A DNA stretch of 64,000 nt from Rhodococcus ruber NBRC 15591. GTDB lineage: Bacteria > Actinomycetota > Actinomycetes > Mycobacteriales > Mycobacteriaceae. The position numbers and the translations under genes were made by a program. Each line of letters opens with the position of its first letter. Position 1 is the first letter of the stretch. Below the pieces are notes generated by a model. That model saw nothing but the letters and a program-made list of their open reading frames with translations, made no database searches and had not been told where the DNA came from. This document shows, in pieces, positions 36,419 to 43,371 of the stretch. The DNA is taken from NCBI RefSeq assembly GCF_001894945.1, contig NZ_BCXE01000020.1:1-64000 (forward strand), given 5' to 3'.

Positions 36419-37158
36419 ACGCCCCCGTCACCGATCTCGTCGACGTCTCCGGCGACGAACCGACCCCGTTGCTCGAACTCGTCGACGTGCGGGCGAGCTA
36501 CGGACCCATCGAAGTGCTGCACGGGGTGAGCCTGACGCTGCAGCCGGGCTCGGTGGTCGCCCTGCTCGGGCCGAACGGCGGCGGCAAGACCACGACGCTT
36601 CGGGTGTGCTCGGGCGTACTGCCCGTCGAGCACGGCGAACTGCGCGTCGCCGGCCGCGTCGTCAACGGTGTCGACGCCGCCGCGCTCGCCCGGCTCGGCG
36701 TCTGCACCATCCCGGAGGGGCGGGGGATCTTCCCCAACCTCACCGTCCGGGAGAACCTGTGGGTCGCCACCGGCACCGGCGTGTCGCTCGAGGATCTCGA
36801 GACCGTCGCCTACGAGCGCTTCCCGATCCTCGGGAAGCGACGCGGCCAGCTCGCGGGTTCGATGTCGGGCGGCGAGCAGCAGATGCTCGCCCTGTCCCGC
36901 GCCCTGGGCACCGATCCCACCGTGCTGCTGCTCGACGAACTGTCCATGGGGCTCGCCCCCCGGATCGTCACCGAGATGTACGACATCGTCGGCCGGCTCG
37001 TCGAGGACGGGTTGTCGATCCTCGTCGCCGAGCAGTTCGCGCGGGCGGTGCTGCCCATCGCGACGTCGGCCGCGCTGATGTTGCAGGGCCGCGTCGTGCG
37101 GATCGGTGAGCCCGCCGACATCGAGAACGAACTTTCGACCAGTTATCTAGGAGGATGA
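36415..37158 (+). CDS. ABC transporter ATP-binding protein, LivF-like
   Basis: 247 residues from ATG 36415 overlapping the LivG-like stop. Walker A GPNGGGKTTT, family-typical IPEGRGIFPNLTVRENLW, signature MSGGEQQMLALSRAL and Walker B VLLLDELSMGLAP. An N-terminal extension of about 18 residues precedes the domain. It forms the ATPase heterodimer with the LivG-like subunit. The end is followed by a small membrane protein gene whose ribosome-binding site overlaps the coding end. Confidence 0.93.
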   Translation: MNAPVTDLVDVSGDEPTPLLELVDVRASYGPIEVLHGVSLTLQPGSVVALLGPNGGGKTTTLRVCSGVLPVEHGELRVAGRVVNGVDAAALARLGVCTIPEGRGIFPNLTVRENLWVATGTGVSLEDLETVAYERFPILGKRRGQLAGSMSGGEQQMLALSRALGTDPTVLLLDELSMGLAPRIVTEMYDIVGRLVEDGLSILVAEQFARAVLPIATSAALMLQGRVVRIGEPADIENELSTSYLGG

Positions 37159-37160
37159 CC

Positions 37161-37520
37161 ATGACCGCACTCACCGAGGAGCGGCGCGCCAAGTTCCGGA
37201 AGGACGCGGCGGAGCTGAAGCTCGACACCGGATCCGCGAAGGGGGACGGACCCGCACGAATCGGCGGGCTCGTGCTGATGATCGGCGGTGCCGTCGCCGC
37301 GTTCGTCGTCTACTTCGCCTCGCTCACCCAGGCGGACCTGCGCAACATCGCGTCGTACCAGATCCTCGCCACGGCGTTGCTCATCGTCGCGATCCTCGGC
37401 GCCGCGCTGTACGTCGCCGGCGCGATCGCCCGGGTGCTGAGGCTGTGGCTGCTGCGTCAGCTCTACGAGTCGCAGGCCCACACCGAGCAGATCGCGGCCG
37501 CCCTCGAGACCCGCCGCTGA
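37161..37520 (+). CDS. Small membrane protein, two TM helices, last gene of the ABC operon
   Basis: 119 residues from ATG 37161, chosen over ATG 37155 because AGGAGG (37149-37154) is 6 nt upstream. A charged N-terminus (EERRAKFRKDAAELKLDT) leads to helices near 35-54 and 66-90, then an amphipathic tail. Not part of the standard Liv set; the tight coupling implies an accessory role in the transporter. Function unknown. Confidence 0.78.
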   Translation: MTALTEERRAKFRKDAAELKLDTGSAKGDGPARIGGLVLMIGGAVAAFVVYFASLTQADLRNIASYQILATALLIVAILGAALYVAGAIARVLRLWLLRQLYESQAHTEQIAAALETRR

Positions 37521-37527
37521 CGCGGCC

Positions 37528-37569
37528 GGTGTGTCCTTTGGGCTGCCAGGGCAGCCCAAAGGGCACACC
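37528..37569. terminator. Bidirectional hairpin terminator
   Basis: A 19-bp stem (37528-37546 with 37551-37569, one G-U pair, loop CAGG) separates the convergent ABC operon and VOC gene. The arms contain CCTTTGGGCTGC and its complement. It could terminate transcription from both sides. Confidence 0.85.
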
Positions 37570-37571
37570 GC

Positions 37572-37952
37572 TCAGCGGGTGTCGCGGCGCAGGGGGTGAT
37601 CGGCCGGGATCTGCACGAGCACGATCGGGATGCCGTCCGGATCTGCGATCCACAGTTCGTGCAGTCCCCACGGCTCCTGCCGGGCCTCCCGCACGATGGG
37701 GACGCCCTTCGTCACCAACTCGGCCTCCGCGTCGTAGACGTCGCGCACCTGCAGCCACAGTGCGCCCTCGAAGTGCTGCGGCCGGGCGCTGCCGCCGTGC
37801 GCGGCCACCTCGAGGAGCGACTGACCGGCGAAGAACACCGTTCCGCCGGGATACTCGCGGTAGATCGCCAGACCCAGGACTTCGCCGTAGAACCTCAGGG
37901 CGACGTCGTAGTCCGACGGCCGCAGGATCGTCCGGCCGGCGAGAATCTCCAT
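37572..37952 (-). CDS. VOC/glyoxalase superfamily protein
   Basis: 126 residues with the paired beta-alpha-beta-beta-beta modules of the vicinal oxygen chelate fold: ILRPSDYDVALRFYGEVLGLAIYREYPGG, then LWLQVRDVYDAEAELVTKGV, ending ELWIADPDGIPIVLVQ. Metal ligands are not all obvious, so lyase, dioxygenase or resistance-protein activity is open. Syntenic with Rv0546c. It lies 1 nt after the upstream small gene on the same strand. Confidence 0.82.
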   Translation of the reverse strand: MEILAGRTILRPSDYDVALRFYGEVLGLAIYREYPGGTVFFAGQSLLEVAAHGGSARPQHFEGALWLQVRDVYDAEAELVTKGVPIVREARQEPWGLHELWIADPDGIPIVLVQIPADHPLRRDTR

Positions 37953-37953
37953 C

Positions 37954-38400
37954 TCACCCGTCCTCGACCGGTCTGGCCTCGTGCCCGCGTCGCCCGTGGG
38001 TGCGGCGGTCCTCCTTCATCTCGGCCTCGAACAGATGCCGGCGGCCGGCGACCAGCTCGTCGCGCACCTGCCGGTCGAGCTCACGGAACTCCGTCCAGTA
38101 GCCGTCGTCGAAGTCCTCCACGATCTGGAAGGTCCACCGCCCCTCGACAACGTTGCGTCCGACCATCTCCGTCCGGACCCGGTCGGCGAGCTCGCGGTGA
38201 CCGGCTTCGGCGAGCTTGTCGACGGCGTCGCCGAGCAGCAGGTCGGCGCGGCCCATCAGCTGGTGGAAGGCGTACAGGTTGCCGCGGGCCTGCTCGACCG
38301 TCTCGAGCGCCTCGGAGAGTTTGCCGGCGGCCGCGACCGTCTCGTCGGAGACGCCGGCGGGGCGGATGTGGTCGGGGGGTGGTTGCTCGCGATCCGTCAT
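37954..38400 (-). CDS. Conserved hypothetical protein, helical (148 aa)
   Basis: The start at ATG 38400 is preferred over the longer open frame to 38496. Largely helical sequence with GKLSEALETVEQARGNLYAFHQLMGRADLLLGDAVDKLAEAG and later FDDGYWTEFRELDRQVRDELVAGRRHLFEAEMKEDRR, which looks like a small actinobacterial family seen beside menB. No catalytic motif. Probably cotranscribed with the VOC gene. Confidence 0.72.
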   Translation of the reverse strand: MTDREQPPPDHIRPAGVSDETVAAAGKLSEALETVEQARGNLYAFHQLMGRADLLLGDAVDKLAEAGHRELADRVRTEMVGRNVVEGRWTFQIVEDFDDGYWTEFRELDRQVRDELVAGRRHLFEAEMKEDRRTHGRRGHEARPVEDG

Positions 38401-38535
38401 GGTCAGGAGTGTGCCCGATTCGGACCGTTTCAATCGGGACGTTCTCGCGACGAGCGGGAGGTTGGCGTGCACTGCACCCGGACGACGAGGCGACAACCTC
38501 CCGCTAACCTCCCGCTCCGCGCGGGCAACTCCCGC

Positions 38536-39429
38536 TCAGTAGTGCCAGGGGTAGGGCGACCAGTCGGGTTCGCGTTTCTGCAGGAACGCGTCGCGGCCCT
38601 CGACCGCCTCGTCGGTCATGTACGCCAGCCGAGTGGCTTCGCCCGCGAACAGCTGCTGGCCGACGAGCCCGTCGTCCGGCAGGTTGAACGCGTACTTGAG
38701 CATGCGCTGGGCCTGCGGGGACTTGCCGTTGATCTTCGCGGCCCATTCGAGCGCGACGTTCTCGAGCTCGGCGTGGTCGACGACGCGGTTGACCGCGCCC
38801 ATGTGGTGCATCTCCTCCGCCGTGTAGGTCTCGCCGAGGAAGAAGATCTCGCGGGCGAACTTCTGCCCCACCATCTTCGCGAGGTACGCGCTGCCGTAGC
38901 CGCCGTCGAAGCTGCCCACGTCGGCGTCGGTCTGCTTGAACCGGGCGTGTTCCCGGGACGCGAGCGTCAGGTCGCACGTGACGTGCAGACTGTGCCCACC
39001 GCCGGCGGCCCAGCCGTTGACGAGGGCGATCACGACCTTCGGCATGAACCGGATCAGCCGCTGCACCTCGAGGATGTGCAGCCGGCCCGCCCGGGCCCTG
39101 TCCACGGTGTCGGCGGTCTCGCCGTTCGCGTACTGGTAGCCGCTGCGCCCACGGATCCGCTGGTCGCCGCCGGAGCAGAAGGCCCAGCCGCCGTCCTTCG
39201 GGCTGGGGCCGTTGCCGGTGAGGAGCACGGCGCCGACGTCGGACGTCATGCGGGCGTGGTCCAGCGCCCGGTACAACTCGTCGACGGTGTGCGGACGAAA
39301 CGCGTTGCGCACCTCCGGCCGGTCGAACGCGACGCGGACGGTGCCCTGCGTGACGTGCCGGTGGTAGGTGATGTCGGTGAGGTTCTCGAACCCGGGTACG
39401 GGCCGCCACAGCTCGGAATGGAAAGTCAC
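38536..39429 (-). CDS. menB: 1,4-Dihydroxy-2-naphthoyl-CoA synthase
   Basis: Cyclises o-succinylbenzoyl-CoA to DHNA-CoA. 297 residues from GTG 39429, crotonase fold. Conserved MenB segments are FCSGGDQRIRG, the oxyanion-hole GWAAGGGHSLHVTCDLTLAS and DVGSFDGGYGSAYLAKMVGQK with the catalytic Asp/Gly region, ending at WSPYPWHY. It lies apart from menE on the same strand; the divergent neighbour is a thioesterase that could act on its product. Confidence 0.97.
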   Translation of the reverse strand: MTFHSELWRPVPGFENLTDITYHRHVTQGTVRVAFDRPEVRNAFRPHTVDELYRALDHARMTSDVGAVLLTGNGPSPKDGGWAFCSGGDQRIRGRSGYQYANGETADTVDRARAGRLHILEVQRLIRFMPKVVIALVNGWAAGGGHSLHVTCDLTLASREHARFKQTDADVGSFDGGYGSAYLAKMVGQKFAREIFFLGETYTAEEMHHMGAVNRVVDHAELENVALEWAAKINGKSPQAQRMLKYAFNLPDDGLVGQQLFAGEATRLAYMTDEAVEGRDAFLQKREPDWSPYPWHY

Positions 39430-39470
39430 CCGTCGACCATAGAACTCCGATGCGCCACCGCGGCACCGAC

Positions 39471-39566
39471 GTCCTGCCGGAACACCGTCCTGCCGGAACA
39501 CCGTCCTGCCGGAGCACCGTCCTGCCGGAACACCGTCCTGCCGGAGCACCGTCGTGCTGGAACGCG
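39471..39566 (+). repeat. 16-bp tandem repeat, about 6 copies, upstream of the thioesterase
   Basis: Unit GTCCTGCCGGAACACC begins at 39471 and repeats every 16 bp; five copies match with at most one A/G change and a sixth (39551-39566) is degenerate. The array fills the divergent menB/thioesterase promoter region. Confidence 0.93.
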
Positions 39567-39567
39567 T

Positions 39568-39580
39568 TACCGTGCAGGCA
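39568..39580 (+). promoter_or_regulatory. Putative -10 for the thioesterase, leaderless start
   Basis: TACCGT (39568-39573) ends 6 nt before ATG 39580. The 16-bp repeat array ends 2 nt upstream, so any -35 would lie in the array. Confidence 0.5.
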
Positions 39581-40218
39581 TGAGCGAGCAGACGGACAGC
39601 ACGGTGGACGCCGAGTACGAACATCACGGCGGGTTCCCGGTGTACACGCCCGTGAAGGCCGGACCGAACTTCGGCCGCCTCGTCGAGGCCCTGCGGCGGC
39701 TGCAGGATCTCGCCGTCTCCACCCACCTCCCCGACGACGTCGTCGACCGCGCCATCGAGCAGGCCGAGGCGCTCGGGGACCTGCTCGAGCCGCACGTCGT
39801 GCCCGAAGGCCGGTCTCCGGCCGGCTTCAACGTCGACCTGCCCGGCCGCGGCAGCCTGCTGATGCTGCCGTGGATGCTCGAGAAGTTCGATGCCGAGTCG
39901 GTTCGCTCGCGGGGCACGTTCCGGGTCTATCACCGCGGCGGCAACAGCGCGGCGCACGGCGGAACCCTGCCACTGCTGTTCGACGACCTGTTCGGGATGG
40001 TCGTCCACGCGGCCGGTCATCCCATCGCCCGCACCGCCTACCTGCACGTGAACTACCGCAAGATCACTCCGCTCGAGACCGAACTCGTCGTCGAGGGCCG
40101 GGTCGACCGGGTCGACGGGCGCAAGTTGTTCTGCTCGGCCGAGCTGCGCGACGTCGACGGCACGCTGCTCGCCGACTGCGAGGCCCTGATGGTCCAGTTG
40201 CGGCCCGGCCAGCCGTGA
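39580..40218 (+). CDS. Hotdog-fold thioesterase (PaaI/4HBT-like), candidate DHNA-CoA thioesterase
   Basis: 212 residues from ATG 39580. The hotdog domain occupies about 85-207, with HGGTLPLLFDDLFGMVVHAAG (the HGG-x-DD-like catalytic segment) and AYLHVNYRKITPLETELVVEG. The N-terminal 80 residues are helical. It lies between menB and menC, overlapping menC by GTGA. DHNA-CoA made by MenB must be hydrolysed before MenA acts, and hotdog enzymes do this in other bacteria, so that role is likely but not shown. Confidence 0.82.
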   Translation: MSEQTDSTVDAEYEHHGGFPVYTPVKAGPNFGRLVEALRRLQDLAVSTHLPDDVVDRAIEQAEALGDLLEPHVVPEGRSPAGFNVDLPGRGSLLMLPWMLEKFDAESVRSRGTFRVYHRGGNSAAHGGTLPLLFDDLFGMVVHAAGHPIARTAYLHVNYRKITPLETELVVEGRVDRVDGRKLFCSAELRDVDGTLLADCEALMVQLRPGQP

Positions 40219-41198
40219 CCGCCGCGGCCCTGCCGCCCCTCGACGAGATCCTCGATGCCGCCGTCGTGGTGTCGCTGCCCATGCGGGTGCGGTTCCGCGG
40301 CATCACCGCACGTGAGCTCGTGCTCGTGCGAGGTCCCGCCGGCTGGGGAGAATTCGGGCCGTTCCCCGAGTACGCCGACGAGGAGGCCGCCCACTGGCTG
40401 CGTTCGGCCCTCGAATCCGCGTGGCTCGGGCCTCCGGCTCCCCGCCGGGACACCGTCCCCGTCAACGCCACCGTCCCGGCCGTCGGCCCCGGCGACGTAC
40501 CGCAGATCCTGGCCCGGTTTCCCGGAGCCCGCACCGCGAAGGTCAAGGTCGCCGAACGTGGACAGGACCTCGCGCAGGACGTCGCACGGGTGCGGGCCGT
40601 GCGCGAGCTGGTGCCGAACGTCCGCGTCGACGCGAACGGCGGGTGGAGTGTGGAGGAGGCCGTCGTGGCGCTCGGGGAACTCGTCGCCGACGGCCCGCTC
40701 GAGTACGCCGAGCAACCCTGCGCGACCGTGCCCGAACTGGTCGAGGTGCGTCGCCGCATGCCCGACGTGCCGATCGCGGCGGACGAGAGCATCCGGCGCG
40801 CCGAAGACCCCCTGAAAGTGGTCCGGGCCGGCGGCGCCGACGTGGCGGTGGTCAAGGTGGCCCCGCTCGGCGGGATGCGACGGCTGCTGACACTGGCCGA
40901 CGAGCTGGCCGGGCACGGCGTGCCGGTGGTGGTGTCGAGCGCACTCGACTCGGCCGTCGGAATGGGGGCCGGACTGGCCGCCGCGGCCGCGCTGCCCGCG
41001 CTGCCCTACGCGTGCGGACTGGGCACGGGCGGGTTCTTCACCGCCGACGTGGCAGCGCCACGGACGATGGCCGACGGGCAGCTCCCGGTGGGACAGGTGA
41101 CGCCGGATCCGGCGCTCCTCGACACGGTGCGAGCCGACCCCGAACGGACGCGCTGGTGGTTCGACCGGGTGCGGCGGTGCCGCGCCGCGCTCGACTAG
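40215..41198 (+). CDS. menC: o-Succinylbenzoate synthase
   Basis: Dehydrates SHCHC to o-succinylbenzoate; enolase superfamily. 327 residues from GTG 40215, coupled to the thioesterase stop. The barrel carries KVKVAE (first Lys), metal ligands Asp in VRVDANGGW, Glu in LEYAEQPC and Asp in IAADESIRR, and the second Lys in VVKVAPLGG. The order of these residues is diagnostic of MenC. The next men gene downstream is menD, 2.2 kb away. Confidence 0.95.
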   Translation: MTAAALPPLDEILDAAVVVSLPMRVRFRGITARELVLVRGPAGWGEFGPFPEYADEEAAHWLRSALESAWLGPPAPRRDTVPVNATVPAVGPGDVPQILARFPGARTAKVKVAERGQDLAQDVARVRAVRELVPNVRVDANGGWSVEEAVVALGELVADGPLEYAEQPCATVPELVEVRRRMPDVPIAADESIRRAEDPLKVVRAGGADVAVVKVAPLGGMRRLLTLADELAGHGVPVVVSSALDSAVGMGAGLAAAAALPALPYACGLGTGGFFTADVAAPRTMADGQLPVGQVTPDPALLDTVRADPERTRWWFDRVRRCRAALD

Positions 41199-41268
41199 GT
41201 GCGGCTCGGGTCGTCGTATATCGTTCCGGGCGTTCGTACTCACGAGTCACATTACGGAGGCAGTGGAA

Positions 41269-41709
41269 GTGGTTGCAGCTCTGGATGATGCCCTGCTCGG
41301 CGCCGACAAGGTCCCGGCGGTCGTCGCCGACGTCGAGACGCTGATCGACGCCGAGGTGGCGGACAAGAAGGGCGCGTCGGGTCTCGCGCTCAAGGCCGGT
41401 TACGCGGCGGTGACGAAGCTCGGCCCGTCGATCGTGCCCAGCGCCGTCGAGGGCCTGCTGCCGGAGTTCGTCGCCAAGATCCAGCCGTTCTGGCAGGACT
41501 ACGCCGGCAACGGTGACTTCGCCGACTACCTCACCGCGCGCGGCGAGACCGTGGCGGACTCGCTGCTCGGGGTGACGGACGCGCGCATCGCGGCCTCGTC
41601 GCGCACGGCGATCAAGAAGGTCTACGACAAGCTGCGTCCGTCGGCGCAGAAGCACGTCGTCGAGGCCCTGCCCCGCGTGGGCGCGCTGGTGCAGAAGCAC
41701 GCCGGCTGA
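41269..41709 (+). CDS. Conserved actinobacterial hypothetical protein (DUF6918-like)
   Basis: 146 residues; GTG 41269 is favoured over GTG 41263 since GGAGG (41256-41260) is then 8 nt away. All-helical, no TM or signal peptide, with KKGASGLALKAGYAAVTKLGPSIVPSAVEGLLPEF and IKKVYDKLRPSAQKHVVEALPRVG. In M. tuberculosis this place is held by an alpha/beta hydrolase (bpoC/menH); this protein has no Ser-His-Asp triad. Function unknown. Confidence 0.75.
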   Translation: MVAALDDALLGADKVPAVVADVETLIDAEVADKKGASGLALKAGYAAVTKLGPSIVPSAVEGLLPEFVAKIQPFWQDYAGNGDFADYLTARGETVADSLLGVTDARIAASSRTAIKKVYDKLRPSAQKHVVEALPRVGALVQKHAG

Positions 41710-41718
41710 GACGTCGAC

Positions 41719-41759
41719 GGCGCCCTTCCGGTCCCCGCACACAGGGCCGGAAGGGCGCC
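41719..41759. terminator. Convergent hairpin terminator
   Basis: GGCGCCCTTCCGG (41719-41731) pairs with CCGGAAGGGCGCC (41747-41759), a perfect 13-bp stem with a 15-nt loop, between the convergent hypothetical and siderophore-reductase genes. Confidence 0.85.
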
Positions 41760-41762
41760 GCC

Positions 41763-42602
41763 TCAGTACGCGGCGGCCCCGTACTTCCAGTACCCGCTGA
41801 ACGTCACGGCCGACTTCTCGAGGCCCCGCTCCCGCACGAGGTGACGGCGCATCGCCGTCACCAACCCGGACTCTCCCACGACGAATCCGTAGCCCGGCCC
41901 GTCCGGCAGCTCCGCGGCGCGCACCGCGTCGAGCACCTGCGCTCCGGGCCGCACATCCGTCCGGGTCACCGGATGCACACGGGTCCGCGGTCCCGTCACC
42001 AGGTTCTGCGCCGCGACGTCCTCGAGGTGGGAAACCTCGACGAACACCTCCGTGACCGTCGCGTCGTTCCGCTCGGCCGACGAGGCGAGGATCCCGGCGA
42101 TCGCCGGCAGCGCACTCTCGTCGCCCACGACGATCTGCCAAGTCGCCCCGGCCGGGCGGTGGAACATGATGCCCTCGTCGAGCAGCGCGAGCGCCGCACC
42201 CGGTTCCGCTGTCCGCGCCCACGCCGACGCCGGTCCGGTGTCGCCGTGGGTCGCGACGTCCACGACGAGTTCCGCTCCGGGCCCGTAGCGGCCGCAGCCC
42301 GCCTCCCGGTAGTCGCGCACCGTGTAGTTGCGCAGGATCGGACGCATCTGTTCCGGCATCGCCTGCATCTGCGGCCACCAGCTGTGGTCGGCGGCTCCCG
42401 GCAGGGTCGGCGCGTGCCGGCCGGGACCGGGCAGGAACATCCGGAACCACTGGTCGAACCCCATCGGCGCGAACCGGGCGAGTCCGTCGCCGCCGACGGT
42501 CACGCGCACGAAGCTCGCCCCGAGTGGTTCGGCCGCGAGGACGTGGGCGGTGACGATCTCGCGGGTGGCGGGCGGCGTCCGGGTCGTGGTGCGCGCAGCC
42601 AT
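41763..42602 (-). CDS. Siderophore-interacting protein / ferric-siderophore reductase
   Basis: 279 residues from ATG 42602 with GGAGG 6 nt upstream. An N-terminal FAD-binding barrel (RVTVGGDGLARFAPMGFDQWFRMF, then RNYTVRDYR for flavin binding) and a C-terminal NAD(P)H-binding SIP domain (GDESALPAIAGIL, GYGFVVGESGLV), ending with FSGYWKYGAAAY. ViuB/YqjH-type enzymes release iron from ferric siderophores in the cytoplasm. An IdeR-like iron box precedes it, implying induction by iron starvation. Confidence 0.92.
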   Translation of the reverse strand: MAARTTTRTPPATREIVTAHVLAAEPLGASFVRVTVGGDGLARFAPMGFDQWFRMFLPGPGRHAPTLPGAADHSWWPQMQAMPEQMRPILRNYTVRDYREAGCGRYGPGAELVVDVATHGDTGPASAWARTAEPGAALALLDEGIMFHRPAGATWQIVVGDESALPAIAGILASSAERNDATVTEVFVEVSHLEDVAAQNLVTGPRTRVHPVTRTDVRPGAQVLDAVRAAELPDGPGYGFVVGESGLVTAMRRHLVRERGLEKSAVTFSGYWKYGAAAY

Positions 42603-42660
42603 ACAGAACCTCCGTCCCGAGACGCCGGGCGTCGTCGGCGACACTCGGTCGACGATAAAA

Positions 42661-42679
42661 TCAGCGGAGGCTAACCTAT
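42661..42679 (-). promoter_or_regulatory. IdeR/DmdR-type iron box
   Basis: TCAGCGGAGGCTAACCTAT matches the 19-bp IdeR consensus TTAGGTTAGGCTAACCTAA at 14 positions, with one near-perfect half. It lies 58 nt upstream of the siderophore-reductase start and abuts the end of the flavin reductase gene. Confidence 0.78.
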
Positions 42680-43266
42680 CATTCGGGTCGATCGAGGTGG
42701 CGCACCCGCGGTGTCAGACCCCACTCGTTCCGCCCCAGCCGGCTCGCCGGTGCCAGAGCCGCCACGTCCGGCAGCCCGTCCTCGGCCAGTACGTCGGCCC
42801 GGACCGACACGGCCACCACGTCGCCCATCACCACGAAGCAGTCCCCGACCTCGATCACCCGGTGCAGAGTGCACTCGATCGCCGCCGGCGATTCCGCGAC
42901 CCGGGGTGGATGCACCCGCTCGCTGCGCTCGGGCCGCAGGCCCACGGTCGCGAACTCGTCCACGTCGTGCGCGAACCCCGCCGACGTCGCGTTCACCCGT
43001 TCCATCAGCGGCACGGTCGCGACGTTGATCACGAACTCGCCGGTCTCCTCGATGTTGCGGACGCTGTCCTTGCGCCCCACCGAGGTGAACTGCACCACCG
43101 GCGGGTCCACGGCGGCGACGGTGAAGAAGCTGTACGGCGCGACGTTGGGCACACCGTCTGCGGACACCGTCGACACCCACGCGATCGGCCGCGGCACGAT
43201 CGTGGCGGTCATCAGTCGGTAGAAGCGGCCGGTGCCCAGCTCGCCGGGATCGAAGACGGTGCGCAT
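42679..43266 (-). CDS. Flavin reductase family protein (flavoredoxin-like)
   Basis: 195 residues. FMN-binding split-barrel segments [47 protein letters not shown] and [24 protein letters not shown] place it with FMN-binding flavoredoxin/DIM6 proteins. It could supply reduced flavin or act as a dehydrogenase; the substrate is unknown. It is upstream of the iron-regulated reductase on the same strand, with the iron box between. Confidence 0.87.
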   Translation of the reverse strand: MRTVFDPGELGTGRFYRLMTATIVPRPIAWVSTVSADGVPNVAPYSFFTVAAVDPPVVQFTSVGRKDSVRNIEETGEFVINVATVPLMERVNATSAGFAHDVDEFATVGLRPERSERVHPPRVAESPAAIECTLHRVIEVGDCFVVMGDVVAVSVRADVLAEDGLPDVAALAPASRLGRNEWGLTPRVRHLDRPE

Positions 43267-43298
43267 CGGCCCATTGTCGCTGTGACCCGCGTCCCGCG

Positions 43299-43342
43299 CC
43301 GCCCGGGGGACCGGGGCGCGCCGCCCGGGGGACCGGGGCGCG
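43299..43342. repeat. 22-bp perfect direct repeat, 2 copies
   Basis: Two identical GC-only 22-bp units (43299-43320 and 43321-43342, core CCCGGGGGACCGGGG) lie 16 nt upstream of the menD -10, with a partial third copy starting at 43343. Confidence 0.9.
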
Positions 43343-43357
43343 CCGCCCGCCCCGCAC

Positions 43358-43371
43358 TACTCTGGGTTCCG
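43358..43371 (+). promoter_or_regulatory. Putative menD -10, leaderless start
   Basis: TACTCT (43358-43363) ends 7 nt before GTG 43371. No ribosome-binding site is seen in between. Confidence 0.55.
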
